A stretch of 64,000 nt of DNA, from IMG/VR virus record IMGVR_UViG_3300024299_000011, positions 1 through 64,000 of that record. One strand, written 5' to 3'. The notes under the pieces were generated by a model that had not been told where the DNA came from, made no database searches, and worked only from the letters and a program-made list of their open reading frames with translations. The DNA comes from a virus. Made by a program: the position numbers and the translations under genes. Shown here piece after piece: positions 24,905 through 34,631 of the stretch; the stretch's first letter is position 1, and every line of letters begins with the position of its first letter.

Positions 24905-27900
24905 TTATGTCCAGGCCTTTTCAGATATAGGTCTAAATGTGTATGTTATTCCGTATAATGCAAACTTCTCTCTAGCACTGTTGAATATAAACTCAGCTTT
25001 AATGAATCTACATCTTTGTTTTTGTCTAGGGATATATGTTCTTAATGGAACCCCACTAAAACCTCCGCCCCAATTATGTTCTCCCCAAATAAATAAACCC
25101 CAGTCACCCTTACCTGATTTAGTAAAATCTATAGTTTGAAATCCTGGACTTAAGTCTGATGCATATCCAACAGTAGCTCTAGAAAAGTTATTATTTTCAA
25201 ATATAAAAGTACCCTCTCTAACGTGCTTAGATATAGACGGATCTCCTAATGGATCAGCAGAGTAAACTACATCACAATTAATACCTTTATATAAAGTAAT
25301 AGGACCTTCTATAAATTGAGTTGAGTACTGCATAACAACATCTGTTACGTTATTTTCTTTACCTACAATTAAAACCTCTTCTTCACTAGATCCAGTAGAT
25401 CCGTCGTAGTTTTGGTAAAATACACCAGCATCTAAATTTAACTTATTAATTACAGTATTAAAGGCTGCTTGGGTTTCTTCAAATGTAGAGACGTTAGCTG
25501 CCCAGTCACAAGTACCACCAACCGTAGTAGTAATATCTATTGAAAAGTTATTTGCATCCACTTTTGTTACAATATAATTACCGTCAATAACTGGAGTAGA
25601 TGTACTATTACTTATTGTTATAAATCTGCCAGTTTCTAATAAATGACCAACTTCAGTTATTACTGTAGGAGTTCCTAACGTCACTGTAGACCCAACTGCG
25701 CTACCAGGAGTTATAGATGTTAAATAATCAGTATCTGATACACCAGGATCTAAGTCTAATGATTGAGCTAAAGAGTTCAACTGCTGTGTTAAATTAACTC
25801 CTGGAGTTGCTTGTAAGTTTCCTAAGAAATCGCCAAACCCTTGACTAGTAACTGTTATTACAAAACCATTACCTATACCATTTAATACCCCATCAAAAGC
25901 GTCTGTAGTATCTCCATTACGAGTTGTTACAGTTTCAACCAACGGTCCAGTATTAGATGTAATAAATTCTAAAGAGGTGGTACTTAGTGTATTTTTTGTA
26001 AATAAAGCAACGTCAGAAGTTGTTACTGCAGTGGTTACGTCCACTCTAACTTGAACAGCATCAGCTATATCATTAAATATTAAAGTATCTAGCTCAGTTA
26101 ACGTTCCAATAGCATCATAAAATACAGCATATTTAGTGTTATCTGCTGCAGAGTATAATATATAATACTTACTATGTAAATCTAAGATAGATCCGGTATA
26201 CGAAGTAAAATCATAACTAGTTTGTTCTGGAGCACCTGTGCCAGGATCTAAATCTAATCTAGACAATAATTGATTAAACTCGGATATAGTTAAATATTGA
26301 GTCTGAACTACAGCGTCACCAACATCTACGTTTGAAGACGAGGATAACTTTAAGGTTGTGTCTGCAATAGAATCTGTAGGGATTGATAAAGCGAAGTCTC
26401 TATCCGCATAATCAGTACGATCAAACAGCTTACGTTCTTGCTCTATAAAATTCTCATCATCAGGACCTAAGTATAGTTTATCATTTGATTGATTAACTAT
26501 CCCACAAGTTTTAGCTATGGTAAATATAGTGAAACTATTTGTCACAGTACTATACCTTAAGCACTGTGTTGCAACAGTATCTGTCTCGGAACTTGGAAGC
26601 CATAAAAGATATGACCTATCTGTTTCATAAGACACTCCGAAGGAATTAAACTTAAAATCATATCCTGAACTACTAACTAGCTTAACGATATCATCAATAT
26701 CCTTAGATATAATATTAACACCAGTATCTGATATAATTGCTATACCTTGGTTAGTTAGACAATATATTTGGTTATTTAAAACCACAGCAGTATCTGGGGC
26801 AATTATCTTAGTAGATTCATCAAATAAATCCACAGCATAAACACCGTTAGATCCAGTCAATCTATATATACCATCATCTTTTAATATGAATAAACTCTCT
26901 CTTAATGCTAATATTCTTTGTATCTCTTTATCTTCAGGACCAATGTCTATGAAATTTAATAAAGGAACAGCTTCTGGTTGTTGTAACTTAGCATAATAAA
27001 CTCTATTAGGTTTAGTTTCTGTCTCTCCAGAAAAAGTCTGAGCACCAACGGAAGGTGGTAATGCTGGATTAAACACATCTCCTGTAGCGGCATTATTAGC
27101 TGTAATCGTAAATTGATTAATTCCAATATCTCTACTCTCAAAAAGTATAAGACCAGGAAGATCACTTGCTCCTGATATATAAAATGCATATACAGTTCCG
27201 CTTGAATTTCTATTAATTATATTAACTAAAGATCTAGCAGTCTCATCTATCTGTTGAGATGGGCTTGCAGCGGCTGAGAGTAATACTTTATTAGTAGAAG
27301 AATCTTCTCCAATACCTTGCTGAGTTACTGTTACAGTAAAGCTATTAGCTATACCAGCTATAGCACTATCTACAGCATCAGTGGTGTCTCCGTTATTAGT
27401 TGTAGTTAAAGTAACTAATGTACTTGCTGCAGTATATGCTACATCAAAGTCTGCAGCGGTATCTTGGTCTAATATTGCAGCGGCAGTAGCATCGGCAACT
27501 TGAGCTACAGTAGTAACCCCCCTACTAACATTAACCTTAAATCCAGTTCTTCCTACAACATCTGTATGAGTAACAATGTCGTTAGCTGGATCGCTATTTA
27601 CTGGAGTAATTGCTGTGTAAGAAAATCCCTTTTGAAGGTCCTCAAGTGATATTAATCTAGATGAATCAATAGACTCTGAATCAACAGTTATTATCGTAGC
27701 TGGTGCTGTATGAGTAACATCAAAATCGCTATTAATATCATTCAATACTATAGCCTGTGCAGTTAAATCTGCTAATTCTTCTATCAATGTTGTATTTGGT
27801 GCATTTATAGATATAGTGCTTACATCAACTCTAATACCTATCATCCCTAATAAAGGAGTTCCAGACAATGTACCAGGATCTATTGTACCACCTTTATCAA

Positions 27901-29224
27901 ACCAAACATAATAAGTAACACTAGTATCTGGAGTATAAAGAACAATAACCTTACCCTCTACATCATCAGCTATTACCCCAACGTAGTTAGTAAAATCTAA
28001 AGTCTGTGTTGTTTTTGTATCATCATACCATACATAATATTTACGCTTATCTCCTGCAGAATTAACTAAACAATACTTACCGTCTAGGTCTGCCGGAATA
28101 GCTCCAGAGTATGCACTATATTCTAATTCGGTGATTTCTTTTCCACCTTGAAATGTATATACTTGTGCAGGATTAATAGTGTCGTCAATAGTTATCGATG
28201 ATGTTCCACTAACCAGTCCTTGAACTGTTAATAATCCTAAGTCTTTCCTTGCTCTTCCAATAGTATTTCCATAAAATAATGTACTTTGATACATTGTAAT
28301 ATCTTTAGCTTTTGGAGGAGGTTCGTTTGCTTGATCTATACCATCTCCAGAATTTGGATTAGTATATAAAAAAGTACCACCGCTTCTGAAATCCTCTGGC
28401 GCAATATCTTCTACAGATACAATGTCACCTGGAACTGAGGTTGTTACAAAGTCTTCGATAACTAATTGCATTTCATCACCAGGATCTATATCTTCTACAG
28501 TAAGACTTCCTACTGTAGTAAATACTGCAGTACGGTATACTTGATAAAAATATATACTAGTATCCACGTTATCTGGTATAACAAAGCTTAAATTAACATT
28601 AGCGTTTGCTTGAGTAAAGTTAGAAATAACTAATCTTGAACTTGGAGATCCTAATAATAAATTATCATTATTATCTTTATATCCCCATACGATTCTATAT
28701 GCTACTTCGCTACTTGGAGGCAAATATCCGTCAGCATTACTAACTAAGTCACCAGTAACATCTAACGCCTTAGCTGCACCCGAATCTATTATAAAATCTG
28801 CTGCTGTAGTGAAGTCTGCTGCTGTTTTAGCTGATATCTTCTTTACGCCATCATCTGTAGTAAAGTATAGGTTCTTATTGGACTCAAATGCTCGTATACG
28901 ACGACCATCTTCAATCTCACTGAATGTACCAGAGAATGCTTGAAAGTTACCGTCAGCGTTGTTTTCGTGAGAATTATCGTTATATAATAGAGTATTGTTA
29001 TTGTGTACTAATACCCTGTCTTTGTATGAAATAAGTTGATTTGCTCTATCAGAACTTGTGCCAAAAGTGTTACCAAACTGTGAAAACCCACGTCTAGATT
29101 CTACTATATCGTCACGGTCGATGATCACATTGTCAGCAACAGTCATAGCTCCTTCAGGAACAGAACCTAGTTGGTTTGAGTCAGTGAACAGGCCACGCGC
29201 CTTCAAAAGAGTTTTTTGGCTCAT
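24905..29224 (-). CDS. Large podovirus-type tail tube/nozzle protein
   Basis: A 1439-residue, beta-rich protein beginning MSQKTLLKARGLFTDSNQ with SVPEGAMTVADNVIIDRDDI. This is the start style of T7 gp12-like tail tubular B and P22 gp10-like stabilisation proteins. A central portion (LRESLFILKDDGIYRLTG, VVLNNQIYCLTNQGIAII) looks like propeller repeats. The end (LRTYIPRQKQRCRFIKAEF) is also typical. It is larger than those relatives because of repeated insert modules: units containing YYVWYD/YYVWFD/YAVFYD followed by NGDTTDA and GI.NSF.VTV occur at least twice. SD AAAGGA lies 5 bases before the ATG. It is the key structural gene of the tail block. Confidence 0.82.
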   Translation of the reverse strand: MSQKTLLKARGLFTDSNQLGSVPEGAMTVADNVIIDRDDIVESRRGFSQFGNTFGTSSDRANQLISYKDRVLVHNNNTLLYNDNSHENNADGNFQAFSGTFSEIEDGRRIRAFESNKNLYFTTDDGVKKISAKTAADFTTAADFIIDSGAAKALDVTGDLVSNADGYLPPSSEVAYRIVWGYKDNNDNLLLGSPSSRLVISNFTQANANVNLSFVIPDNVDTSIYFYQVYRTAVFTTVGSLTVEDIDPGDEMQLVIEDFVTTSVPGDIVSVEDIAPEDFRSGGTFLYTNPNSGDGIDQANEPPPKAKDITMYQSTLFYGNTIGRARKDLGLLTVQGLVSGTSSITIDDTINPAQVYTFQGGKEITELEYSAYSGAIPADLDGKYCLVNSAGDKRKYYVWYDDTKTTQTLDFTNYVGVIADDVEGKVIVLYTPDTSVTYYVWFDKGGTIDPGTLSGTPLLGMIGIRVDVSTISINAPNTTLIEELADLTAQAIVLNDINSDFDVTHTAPATIITVDSESIDSSRLISLEDLQKGFSYTAITPVNSDPANDIVTHTDVVGRTGFKVNVSRGVTTVAQVADATAAAILDQDTAADFDVAYTAASTLVTLTTTNNGDTTDAVDSAIAGIANSFTVTVTQQGIGEDSSTNKVLLSAAASPSQQIDETARSLVNIINRNSSGTVYAFYISGASDLPGLILFESRDIGINQFTITANNAATGDVFNPALPPSVGAQTFSGETETKPNRVYYAKLQQPEAVPLLNFIDIGPEDKEIQRILALRESLFILKDDGIYRLTGSNGVYAVDLFDESTKIIAPDTAVVLNNQIYCLTNQGIAIISDTGVNIISKDIDDIVKLVSSSGYDFKFNSFGVSYETDRSYLLWLPSSETDTVATQCLRYSTVTNSFTIFTIAKTCGIVNQSNDKLYLGPDDENFIEQERKLFDRTDYADRDFALSIPTDSIADTTLKLSSSSNVDVGDAVVQTQYLTISEFNQLLSRLDLDPGTGAPEQTSYDFTSYTGSILDLHSKYYILYSAADNTKYAVFYDAIGTLTELDTLIFNDIADAVQVRVDVTTAVTTSDVALFTKNTLSTTSLEFITSNTGPLVETVTTRNGDTTDAFDGVLNGIGNGFVITVTSQGFGDFLGNLQATPGVNLTQQLNSLAQSLDLDPGVSDTDYLTSITPGSAVGSTVTLGTPTVITEVGHLLETGRFITISNSTSTPVIDGNYIVTKVDANNFSIDITTTVGGTCDWAANVSTFEETQAAFNTVINKLNLDAGVFYQNYDGSTGSSEEEVLIVGKENNVTDVVMQYSTQFIEGPITLYKGINCDVVYSADPLGDPSISKHVREGTFIFENNNFSRATVGYASDLSPGFQTIDFTKSGKGDWGLFIWGEHNWGGGFSGVPLRTYIPRQKQRCRFIKAEFIFNSAREKFALYGITYTFRPISEKAWT

Positions 29225-29233
29225 TAGTTTCCT

Positions 29234-30193
29234 TTATCTTCGATTAAATCGTTTAGAAAATACAGCAGTTCTAACTAAACCATGTCTATTGACAACCTTT
29301 TGAGGGGCATCATCAATACGACTATCTATTAACATACCTGAAGCTTGTTGCATCTGCTTTACTTTAGTCAATGCATTTTGTAACGCCTGAGTATCGCCTA
29401 ATGCCTCTAGAACTCTACATGCAACCATTTCTGCTAATAATGGATGTAATTCTGTAGGTATTTGAGCTATAGCAGCTTCACATGCAATAGATATATGGTC
29501 TCCGGCTTTTAATTCTTTAGGTATATCTGTTGTGTTAAATGTAACAGTTTTATTACCAGAATCAACGTTAGTTGGAGATAAGTCTTTATTTAATATAGAA
29601 CTTGGAGAGTCAGCTTTATAAAAGTCATATGTAGAGCTTGTAGTAAATGCGGAAGGAACGTCATTTATAACTACCTTACTAGTACCGTCACCGTTATCGA
29701 CAACACCTTGAATTACTCCTACGTTTTCTAATTTAACTAAACTAGAAGGTCTCATGTAATATACAAAAACCAATGATCCGTTTGTTTGTCCGCCAATAGG
29801 GGGAGTTAATACCACTTTATTACCTTTGACATAAAACTTTCTAATATTAGCTTCAGATCCTGAATTAGATTCTGCGAATCTCTCACCAACACCAATACGA
29901 GTTAATTCAACAAGATGATTTCCATCAAGTTTAAATTGAACATCACGTAACTTATTACCTAAAGCTCTATGTGGAATTTCATAATCACTACGATCAGCTT
30001 CAAGAGCCTTATCTTCTTCATATAAAAGATGGTCCTCGTGAACCGACATAATACCAGGAACAACTCCTAGCTGTAATTCTTCGTTAGCAAATTCAAGTAA
30101 ATCTTCATCAGTAAAAGATTCTTGGCTTACAGGAATCATAGCTCTTCTTTTTATACTAGATATTAATTCATCACTAGTCATTGGCTTACTCAT
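29234..30193 (-). CDS. Head-to-tail adaptor / connector protein
   Basis: A protein of about 319 residues (MSKPMTSDELISSIKRRAMI). The ISSIKRRAMIPVSQESFTDED N-terminus, with an FANEELQLGVVP helix and RSDYEIPHRALGNKL, is typical of podovirus head-tail connector proteins that bind beneath the portal. The centre is beta-rich and the C-terminal third helical. ATG 30193 is preferred over 30211 because AAGG is 6 bases upstream. It overlaps the upstream endonuclease gene by 8 bases. The function is inferred by family pattern and by its place next to the tail protein. Confidence 0.75.
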   Translation of the reverse strand: MSKPMTSDELISSIKRRAMIPVSQESFTDEDLLEFANEELQLGVVPGIMSVHEDHLLYEEDKALEADRSDYEIPHRALGNKLRDVQFKLDGNHLVELTRIGVGERFAESNSGSEANIRKFYVKGNKVVLTPPIGGQTNGSLVFVYYMRPSSLVKLENVGVIQGVVDNGDGTSKVVINDVPSAFTTSSTYDFYKADSPSSILNKDLSPTNVDSGNKTVTFNTTDIPKELKAGDHISIACEAAIAQIPTELHPLLAEMVACRVLEALGDTQALQNALTKVKQMQQASGMLIDSRIDDAPQKVVNRHGLVRTAVFSKRFNRR

Positions 30194-30908
30194 TAATAAC
30201 CTTCCAATCATTTATTACTTTATTTTTATAATACATATTCCTGGCTCGCCTCTCACCGATAGATAAGAATCTAGAAAGTTCACATATACTTTTAAAGTCA
30301 TGTACGACTTTACTTTTTATGTTGACAATAGATCCAGATTTACTGTTGTGAGATGGTTTTCTTTTATACTTAATAGTCGGATCATAGTTTTTCTCTAAAA
30401 GTATTTTATAATTGCCATATAAATACCCAGTTCTGACTGCATTTTTAGTCTGCGTATATTTAAAATTATTAATTTCGCAACACTCTGCTATGGAGTTGAA
30501 CTTTTGAATATCGTCAGTTTCTATATTAATACACACAACAGGCTTTCCTACAGTCTTCCTACTCATTAACTTAGCTTTAAGTATTTGTTCTTCAGTTCTT
30601 TTAGTCCCTAGCGTGGATCTTAGACCCAGGGTACCTTCTCCACCTAAAGTTGAATTATAACCAACATTATAAGTGTTATATTTATCTATATAAAATATCT
30701 CTTTATCTAACATTTGTTTAAATGTCTCAGCTCTATCTATTATATCCCAAGATATAGAATCAAATCCATATTTTTGTATGGCATAATGAAATGCGCATTT
30801 AGGATTCTTACTTCTACTTTTATGTGATTTTTTACGTTCACTCAAAGTTCTACTAGTACATCCTATGTATATTTTATTTGATGGAGATTTAGCTAAGTAA
30901 ATAATCAT
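30186..30908 (-). CDS. GIY-YIG homing endonuclease
   Basis: A 240-residue free-standing endonuclease. The catalytic core starts YLAKSPSNKIYIGCTSRTL (GIY variant, YIG intact), with Arg in the following helix (LSERKKSHK) and the Glu in EIFYIDKYNT. Behind it are DNA-binding repeats: NUMOD-like GKPVVCINIETDD with FNSIAECCEI, and GSIVNIKSKVVHDF with KSICELSRFL. It sits in the late tail operon between a small structural gene and the connector, with TAATG coupling. It has no promoter of its own, so it would be expressed late. Free-standing enzymes of this kind typically cut the homologous site in related phages. Confidence 0.88.
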   Translation of the reverse strand: MIIYLAKSPSNKIYIGCTSRTLSERKKSHKSRSKNPKCAFHYAIQKYGFDSISWDIIDRAETFKQMLDKEIFYIDKYNTYNVGYNSTLGGEGTLGLRSTLGTKRTEEQILKAKLMSRKTVGKPVVCINIETDDIQKFNSIAECCEINNFKYTQTKNAVRTGYLYGNYKILLEKNYDPTIKYKRKPSHNSKSGSIVNIKSKVVHDFKSICELSRFLSIGERRARNMYYKNKVINDWKVINE

Positions 30909-31105
30909 TACGATTTCTTTTTAAGAAGTTCTTTAGCTTTATCTAACCCTTTAGTAAGACCTTTTTTATCCTTAGCTGCTACAGTTACTTTTTGTAACTC
31001 ACTAAAATCATCACCCATCATCTGAGATGCGATACCGTGAAGCTCTTGTAAAGCTGCCATTTTACCTTTAGATTTGTTGCTGTGGTCTTTCTTTTCTTTT
31101 TTCAT
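30908..31105 (-). CDS. Small basic hypothetical virion-block protein
   Basis: A 65-residue, lysine-rich helical protein (MKKEKKDHSNKSKGKMAALQ...) preceded by GGAGG. It lies in the tail block and couples to the GIY-YIG gene by a TAATG overlap. A small virion or assembly protein is possible; no family recognised. Confidence 0.65.
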   Translation of the reverse strand: MKKEKKDHSNKSKGKMAALQELHGIASQMMGDDFSELQKVTVAAKDKKGLTKGLDKAKELLKKKS

Positions 31106-31118
31106 ATACTTTCCTCCG

Positions 31119-31571
31119 TTATATGAATTTAATTAATGTTGATATTAATAATCCCATCCCTAATACAATATTCAAGATAGATTGTTTGGCTACTTGAGAG
31201 TTCAGGATATGTTGTGTTGCTTTTATGTGAATCATTGCTTCTTTATTATCTTTTTGATTTAAAGAGCATAAATGTTCTATTACTTTAACCTCAGCTACTA
31301 AAGCTTCGATCTCACTGCTATCATTTTTATAAATAGTAACTTCTTTTACTATAGTCTCTTTGTGTTGTAATTCATTAATAGAATGTTCATTCTTTTTTAG
31401 TTTAGATTTAATAACATCTATTTCTCTTTTTAGTGGAGATAAATCTACGCTAGACTCTTTTATAATTTCAACAACCTCTTTTAATGGAGCAGATACCCCT
31501 TTTGAGGGTGATATAACCCCTTTTAAGGGTACTTCTAACTGTATTCCTTCACCAAATGTCATCTTAGCCAT
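31119..31571 (-). CDS. Coiled-coil protein with C-terminal membrane anchor
   Basis: A 150-residue protein with a long helical centre (LKREIDVIKSKLKKNEHSIN) and a C-terminal hydrophobic helix (ILNIVLGMGLLISTLIKF). The tail-anchored layout resembles lysis accessory or superinfection-related proteins, but there is no decisive motif. GGGAG lies 6 bases before the ATG, which overlaps the upstream stop. Confidence 0.65.
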   Translation of the reverse strand: MAKMTFGEGIQLEVPLKGVISPSKGVSAPLKEVVEIIKESSVDLSPLKREIDVIKSKLKKNEHSINELQHKETIVKEVTIYKNDSSEIEALVAEVKVIEHLCSLNQKDNKEAMIHIKATQHILNSQVAKQSILNIVLGMGLLISTLIKFI

Positions 31572-31984
31572 TACGATCTCCCAACTAAATGAACGTCTCC
31601 AACAACATCAATAGACATAACACGAACTCTACGAGCAACAACAATACTACCTGGATTCTCACCAGAGAAATTAACCCAATGATCTCCTGAATCTGATAAA
31701 CTAACCTGAACGTTTATTGTCCCCGAACCGTCAATTCTGGCAGCAATTAATCTCATAGAAGAACAATCTAAAGGTGGTATAATCTCTGTACCATTATCTG
31801 AAACTTCGACACCTATAACGCTTGCGCTTAACTTAGCTGGATGAGATGTAACACTATCTCCGTCTAAATGATCAAGTTCCATGTTTATCTGTGTATCAGT
31901 AATTTTAACTTTCTTAGCTTTAGATACAGGATCATGTTCGTCTCTAGCTATTCTTATTGGGTCTTTTTTAATATCTTCAGCCAT
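31571..31984 (-). CDS. Beta-rich structural protein
   Basis: A 137-residue protein with a helical/charged N-terminus followed by a beta domain (MRLIAARIDGSGTINVQV, SDSGDHWVNFSGENPGSI). Such small domains occur beside phage tail fibres, where they act as adaptors or decoration. AAAGGA lies 6 bases before the ATG. The position just after a fibre gene supports a virion role; the exact function is unknown. Confidence 0.65.
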   Translation of the reverse strand: MAEDIKKDPIRIARDEHDPVSKAKKVKITDTQINMELDHLDGDSVTSHPAKLSASVIGVEVSDNGTEIIPPLDCSSMRLIAARIDGSGTINVQVSLSDSGDHWVNFSGENPGSIVVARRVRVMSIDVVGDVHLVGRS

Positions 31985-31994
31985 TGTATATCCT

Positions 31995-34304
31995 TTATAC
32001 GCTTGTTACTAGTGCTCTACACTTCACTGTACCAGAAACAAATCCAGCTATATTTCCACTGGTATATTGTAATTGTCCAGAAGTGCTTACATTAAATAAT
32101 ACTTGAGAGTTATCTCCGTTACCTGTCTGAGTTATAACCCAATCGGCTCCACGTTGAACTATCATTAATTTTCCTGATTCAAATAAGTCTGCAGTAGCGT
32201 CAATTGCTACAGAGTATTGTATTTCAGCAGATCTAACACTTCCGTTAGCAAAAGCAACACCAGTTACGCTAGCTAAAGTTGTTTGGTTATTAGCCATACT
32301 AAAAGAAACTTGATCTAAATCTCCGAGAACATAAAAAACACTATCGTCTACATACTTCTTAGTTGCTACGTCTTGATCTGCGGTTGGATCAACTACGTTA
32401 GTAATTTTAGCAGCGGTAACTAAGTCAACAGATAAACCGTCTAATTTAATACTACCCCTAGTTCCAGTAGAAGAACCAGATCTAACAGTCACATCCCCAG
32501 AATTTCCAGTACCAAGTTGATTACCTGATTCAACAACAACATCTCCAGACTTACCAGAACCACCACTCACTATACCAGAAGTTAGGGTTGTATTTCCAGA
32601 TGTGGCAGAGGTTGAGCTAGCACCCACTACCCCGGAACCAAATGTAGAAAAACCAGTTCCTCCAGTAGCTAATGCAGTTGAATCTCCACCAGACCTAACA
32701 GTCACACTACCAGATATTCCTGCAACAGAAGTAATAGAACCCGATTGGGCATTAAATACTCCACTGTTTCCTCCAGTAGAAGATCCAGTTTCAATTCTCA
32801 AGGAACCAGAGTCTCCGCTAACACCCTTTTGATCTCCAGATTGAATATAAACTGTACCAGTATTAGATGTGTCAGCAACATCAACAGTACCTGCAAGTAA
32901 ATCTTTATCAGAACCAACACCCAAGTTAACTAAAGCAACGTCAGCAGTTCTTCCGCCAAGTATACCGTTATGAGCTGCGCCAGTAGATGTATCTACAATG
33001 CCCCCAGTTAAAACTGCTCCATCAGTTAATAATAATTCTTTACCTATTATCTTCGCCCAACCACTTGTTGCACTACCTATTTCTTCTGTAGAACCAGGAA
33101 GTAAGTTTTGATTAACTGCAGTAGGAGAAGTTAAATTACCTAAGTTTTGATTTGCTTTACCGTCTATTTGTGTTTGAATTGCACTTGTAACACCGTCTAG
33201 CGTTTGATACTCGGCGTTAGAAACACTACCGTCGGCTATCTTAGCGGCATCTATAGCTGCAGCAACTTTAATGTCCGCATCTTCTATATTTGTAATAGTA
33301 TTAGAATCAGCATCAATAGTCTTGTTGGTTAAAGTCTGAGTAGCATCGTGACCAACTAATGTTGTATTCGCATCAGGAACATCAAATGTTCTTGTGGTTG
33401 CTGTTGTAAGTAAATCAGCTCTAAGTTGAAATTGCTTAGTGTTGTCACTGTTATCTTGAACTGTAAAGCTGTTATCTAGTACAGTAATTGCATTTGTGTT
33501 ATCTAAAGTCTTATTTGTAAGTGTTTGAGTAAAGTCTTCTAATACGAAGTTATCATTACTTGCTGAATCGGGAATTGTAAATGTATTTTGGTTCCCGGTT
33601 TCACGATCTAAACTATCAGCACTAGATCCTGTAATTAGATTTGTTGAAGATTTTAAGTTCTTATTTGTAAGTGTTTGAGTTGAAGATGCGTCCACTATCT
33701 CAGCTTCGGCGCCAACGTCACCTATTTTAAATCTAGAAGCAAGTGTTGAATCATATCCTATTTGAACGTCAGTAGCATCAGACATTTCAACAGTTATTCC
33801 CGCATCAGCTAAATTAGCACTAGACTGTGTTCCGCCATTATTAATCGTAATATTAGCATCTGTAACTTCCATAGTTGTTGAATTAACAGAAGTTGTTGTA
33901 CCATTAACAGTTAGATCTCCGGTAACTATAAGATTATCATCAAAGGTTTTATTACCAGCAAAACTCTGAGCAGTAGTAGATACAGCACCCGGGTTTGTAC
34001 TATCGGCAGGATGTATGTTTATTCGGTAATCTACTTTACCAGAAGCAGTTACCGAGTCTATTGAAACTCCAGCAGCAGTTGCCGTAGCGTTAAATGCGCT
34101 TAATGTTAATCTAGTATTGTGCCATTCATCAGCAGCATTATCATATACAAATACAGTATCTTCATCTAATACAACTCTAGCAGCTCCGTCTGAATCTCCA
34201 GAAGGAAGAGACGCTCTAGTTGCTACTGGCGGAAGCCATGTAGTTGCAGTTGCTGCACTATCAAAATCAAAATTGGATGTAAATGGATTAAATCTTAAAC
34301 CCAT
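31995..34304 (-). CDS. Tail fibre / tail spike-type protein
   Basis: A 769-residue fibrous protein. The N-terminus (MGLRFNPFTSNFDFDSAATA) is typical of podovirus fibre proteins. It contains many repeats of the type TQTLTNKTLD, which occur in trimeric fibre shafts, and a module GDLTVNGTTTSVNSTTMEVT that also appears in the neighbouring fibre at 34632. The region around residues 480-640 is Gly/Ser/Thr-rich (for example TSGIVSGGSGKSGDVVVESG). The C-terminal 110 residues (VSFSMANNQTTLASVTGVAF, VRSAEIQYSV) are shared with the small protein at 37745. No catalytic depolymerase motif is evident. It probably binds the receptor. SD AGGAG. Confidence 0.8.
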   Translation of the reverse strand: MGLRFNPFTSNFDFDSAATATTWLPPVATRASLPSGDSDGAARVVLDEDTVFVYDNAADEWHNTRLTLSAFNATATAAGVSIDSVTASGKVDYRINIHPADSTNPGAVSTTAQSFAGNKTFDDNLIVTGDLTVNGTTTSVNSTTMEVTDANITINNGGTQSSANLADAGITVEMSDATDVQIGYDSTLASRFKIGDVGAEAEIVDASSTQTLTNKNLKSSTNLITGSSADSLDRETGNQNTFTIPDSASNDNFVLEDFTQTLTNKTLDNTNAITVLDNSFTVQDNSDNTKQFQLRADLLTTATTRTFDVPDANTTLVGHDATQTLTNKTIDADSNTITNIEDADIKVAAAIDAAKIADGSVSNAEYQTLDGVTSAIQTQIDGKANQNLGNLTSPTAVNQNLLPGSTEEIGSATSGWAKIIGKELLLTDGAVLTGGIVDTSTGAAHNGILGGRTADVALVNLGVGSDKDLLAGTVDVADTSNTGTVYIQSGDQKGVSGDSGSLRIETGSSTGGNSGVFNAQSGSITSVAGISGSVTVRSGGDSTALATGGTGFSTFGSGVVGASSTSATSGNTTLTSGIVSGGSGKSGDVVVESGNQLGTGNSGDVTVRSGSSTGTRGSIKLDGLSVDLVTAAKITNVVDPTADQDVATKKYVDDSVFYVLGDLDQVSFSMANNQTTLASVTGVAFANGSVRSAEIQYSVAIDATADLFESGKLMIVQRGADWVITQTGNGDNSQVLFNVSTSGQLQYTSGNIAGFVSGTVKCRALVTSV

Positions 34305-34306
34305 TA

Positions 34307-34585
34307 TTAACTCCTAACAACGTCTATTAGTCTATTTGATGCGTCGTAAGAAAGTGTCAAAGTTGCCACGCTTACTGCATTTAATTTAAAAACTACAGTT
34401 TCTATCTCACCAACTCCATCTCCGGCGGCTACGTAAGTTAATTGTATTTGTTCATATTCATCAGGAACCAAGCTATTCATAACTATAGTTCCAGTACTAA
34501 TCCCACCACCAGATAGATCTACCGATGATTTTCTTATTACTTGATTAGCATCTAATGTGCTTAGTCCGTTAGCATCTTTAGCCAT
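34307..34585 (-). CDS. Small beta-rich fibre-associated protein
   Basis: A 92-residue protein (MAKDANGLSTLDANQVIRKS) with strand-rich sequence ending LTLSYDASNRLIDVVRS. GAGGA precedes the ATG. It lies between two fibre genes two bases from the next one, so a fibre adaptor or chaperone role is plausible. No family recognised. Confidence 0.65.
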   Translation of the reverse strand: MAKDANGLSTLDANQVIRKSSVDLSGGGISTGTIVMNSLVPDEYEQIQLTYVAAGDGVGEIETVVFKLNAVSVATLTLSYDASNRLIDVVRS

Positions 34586-34631
34586 TATCTCTTCCTCTCA
34601 GCAATGAAATAGTCAATTAGGCTTTTGTCCA

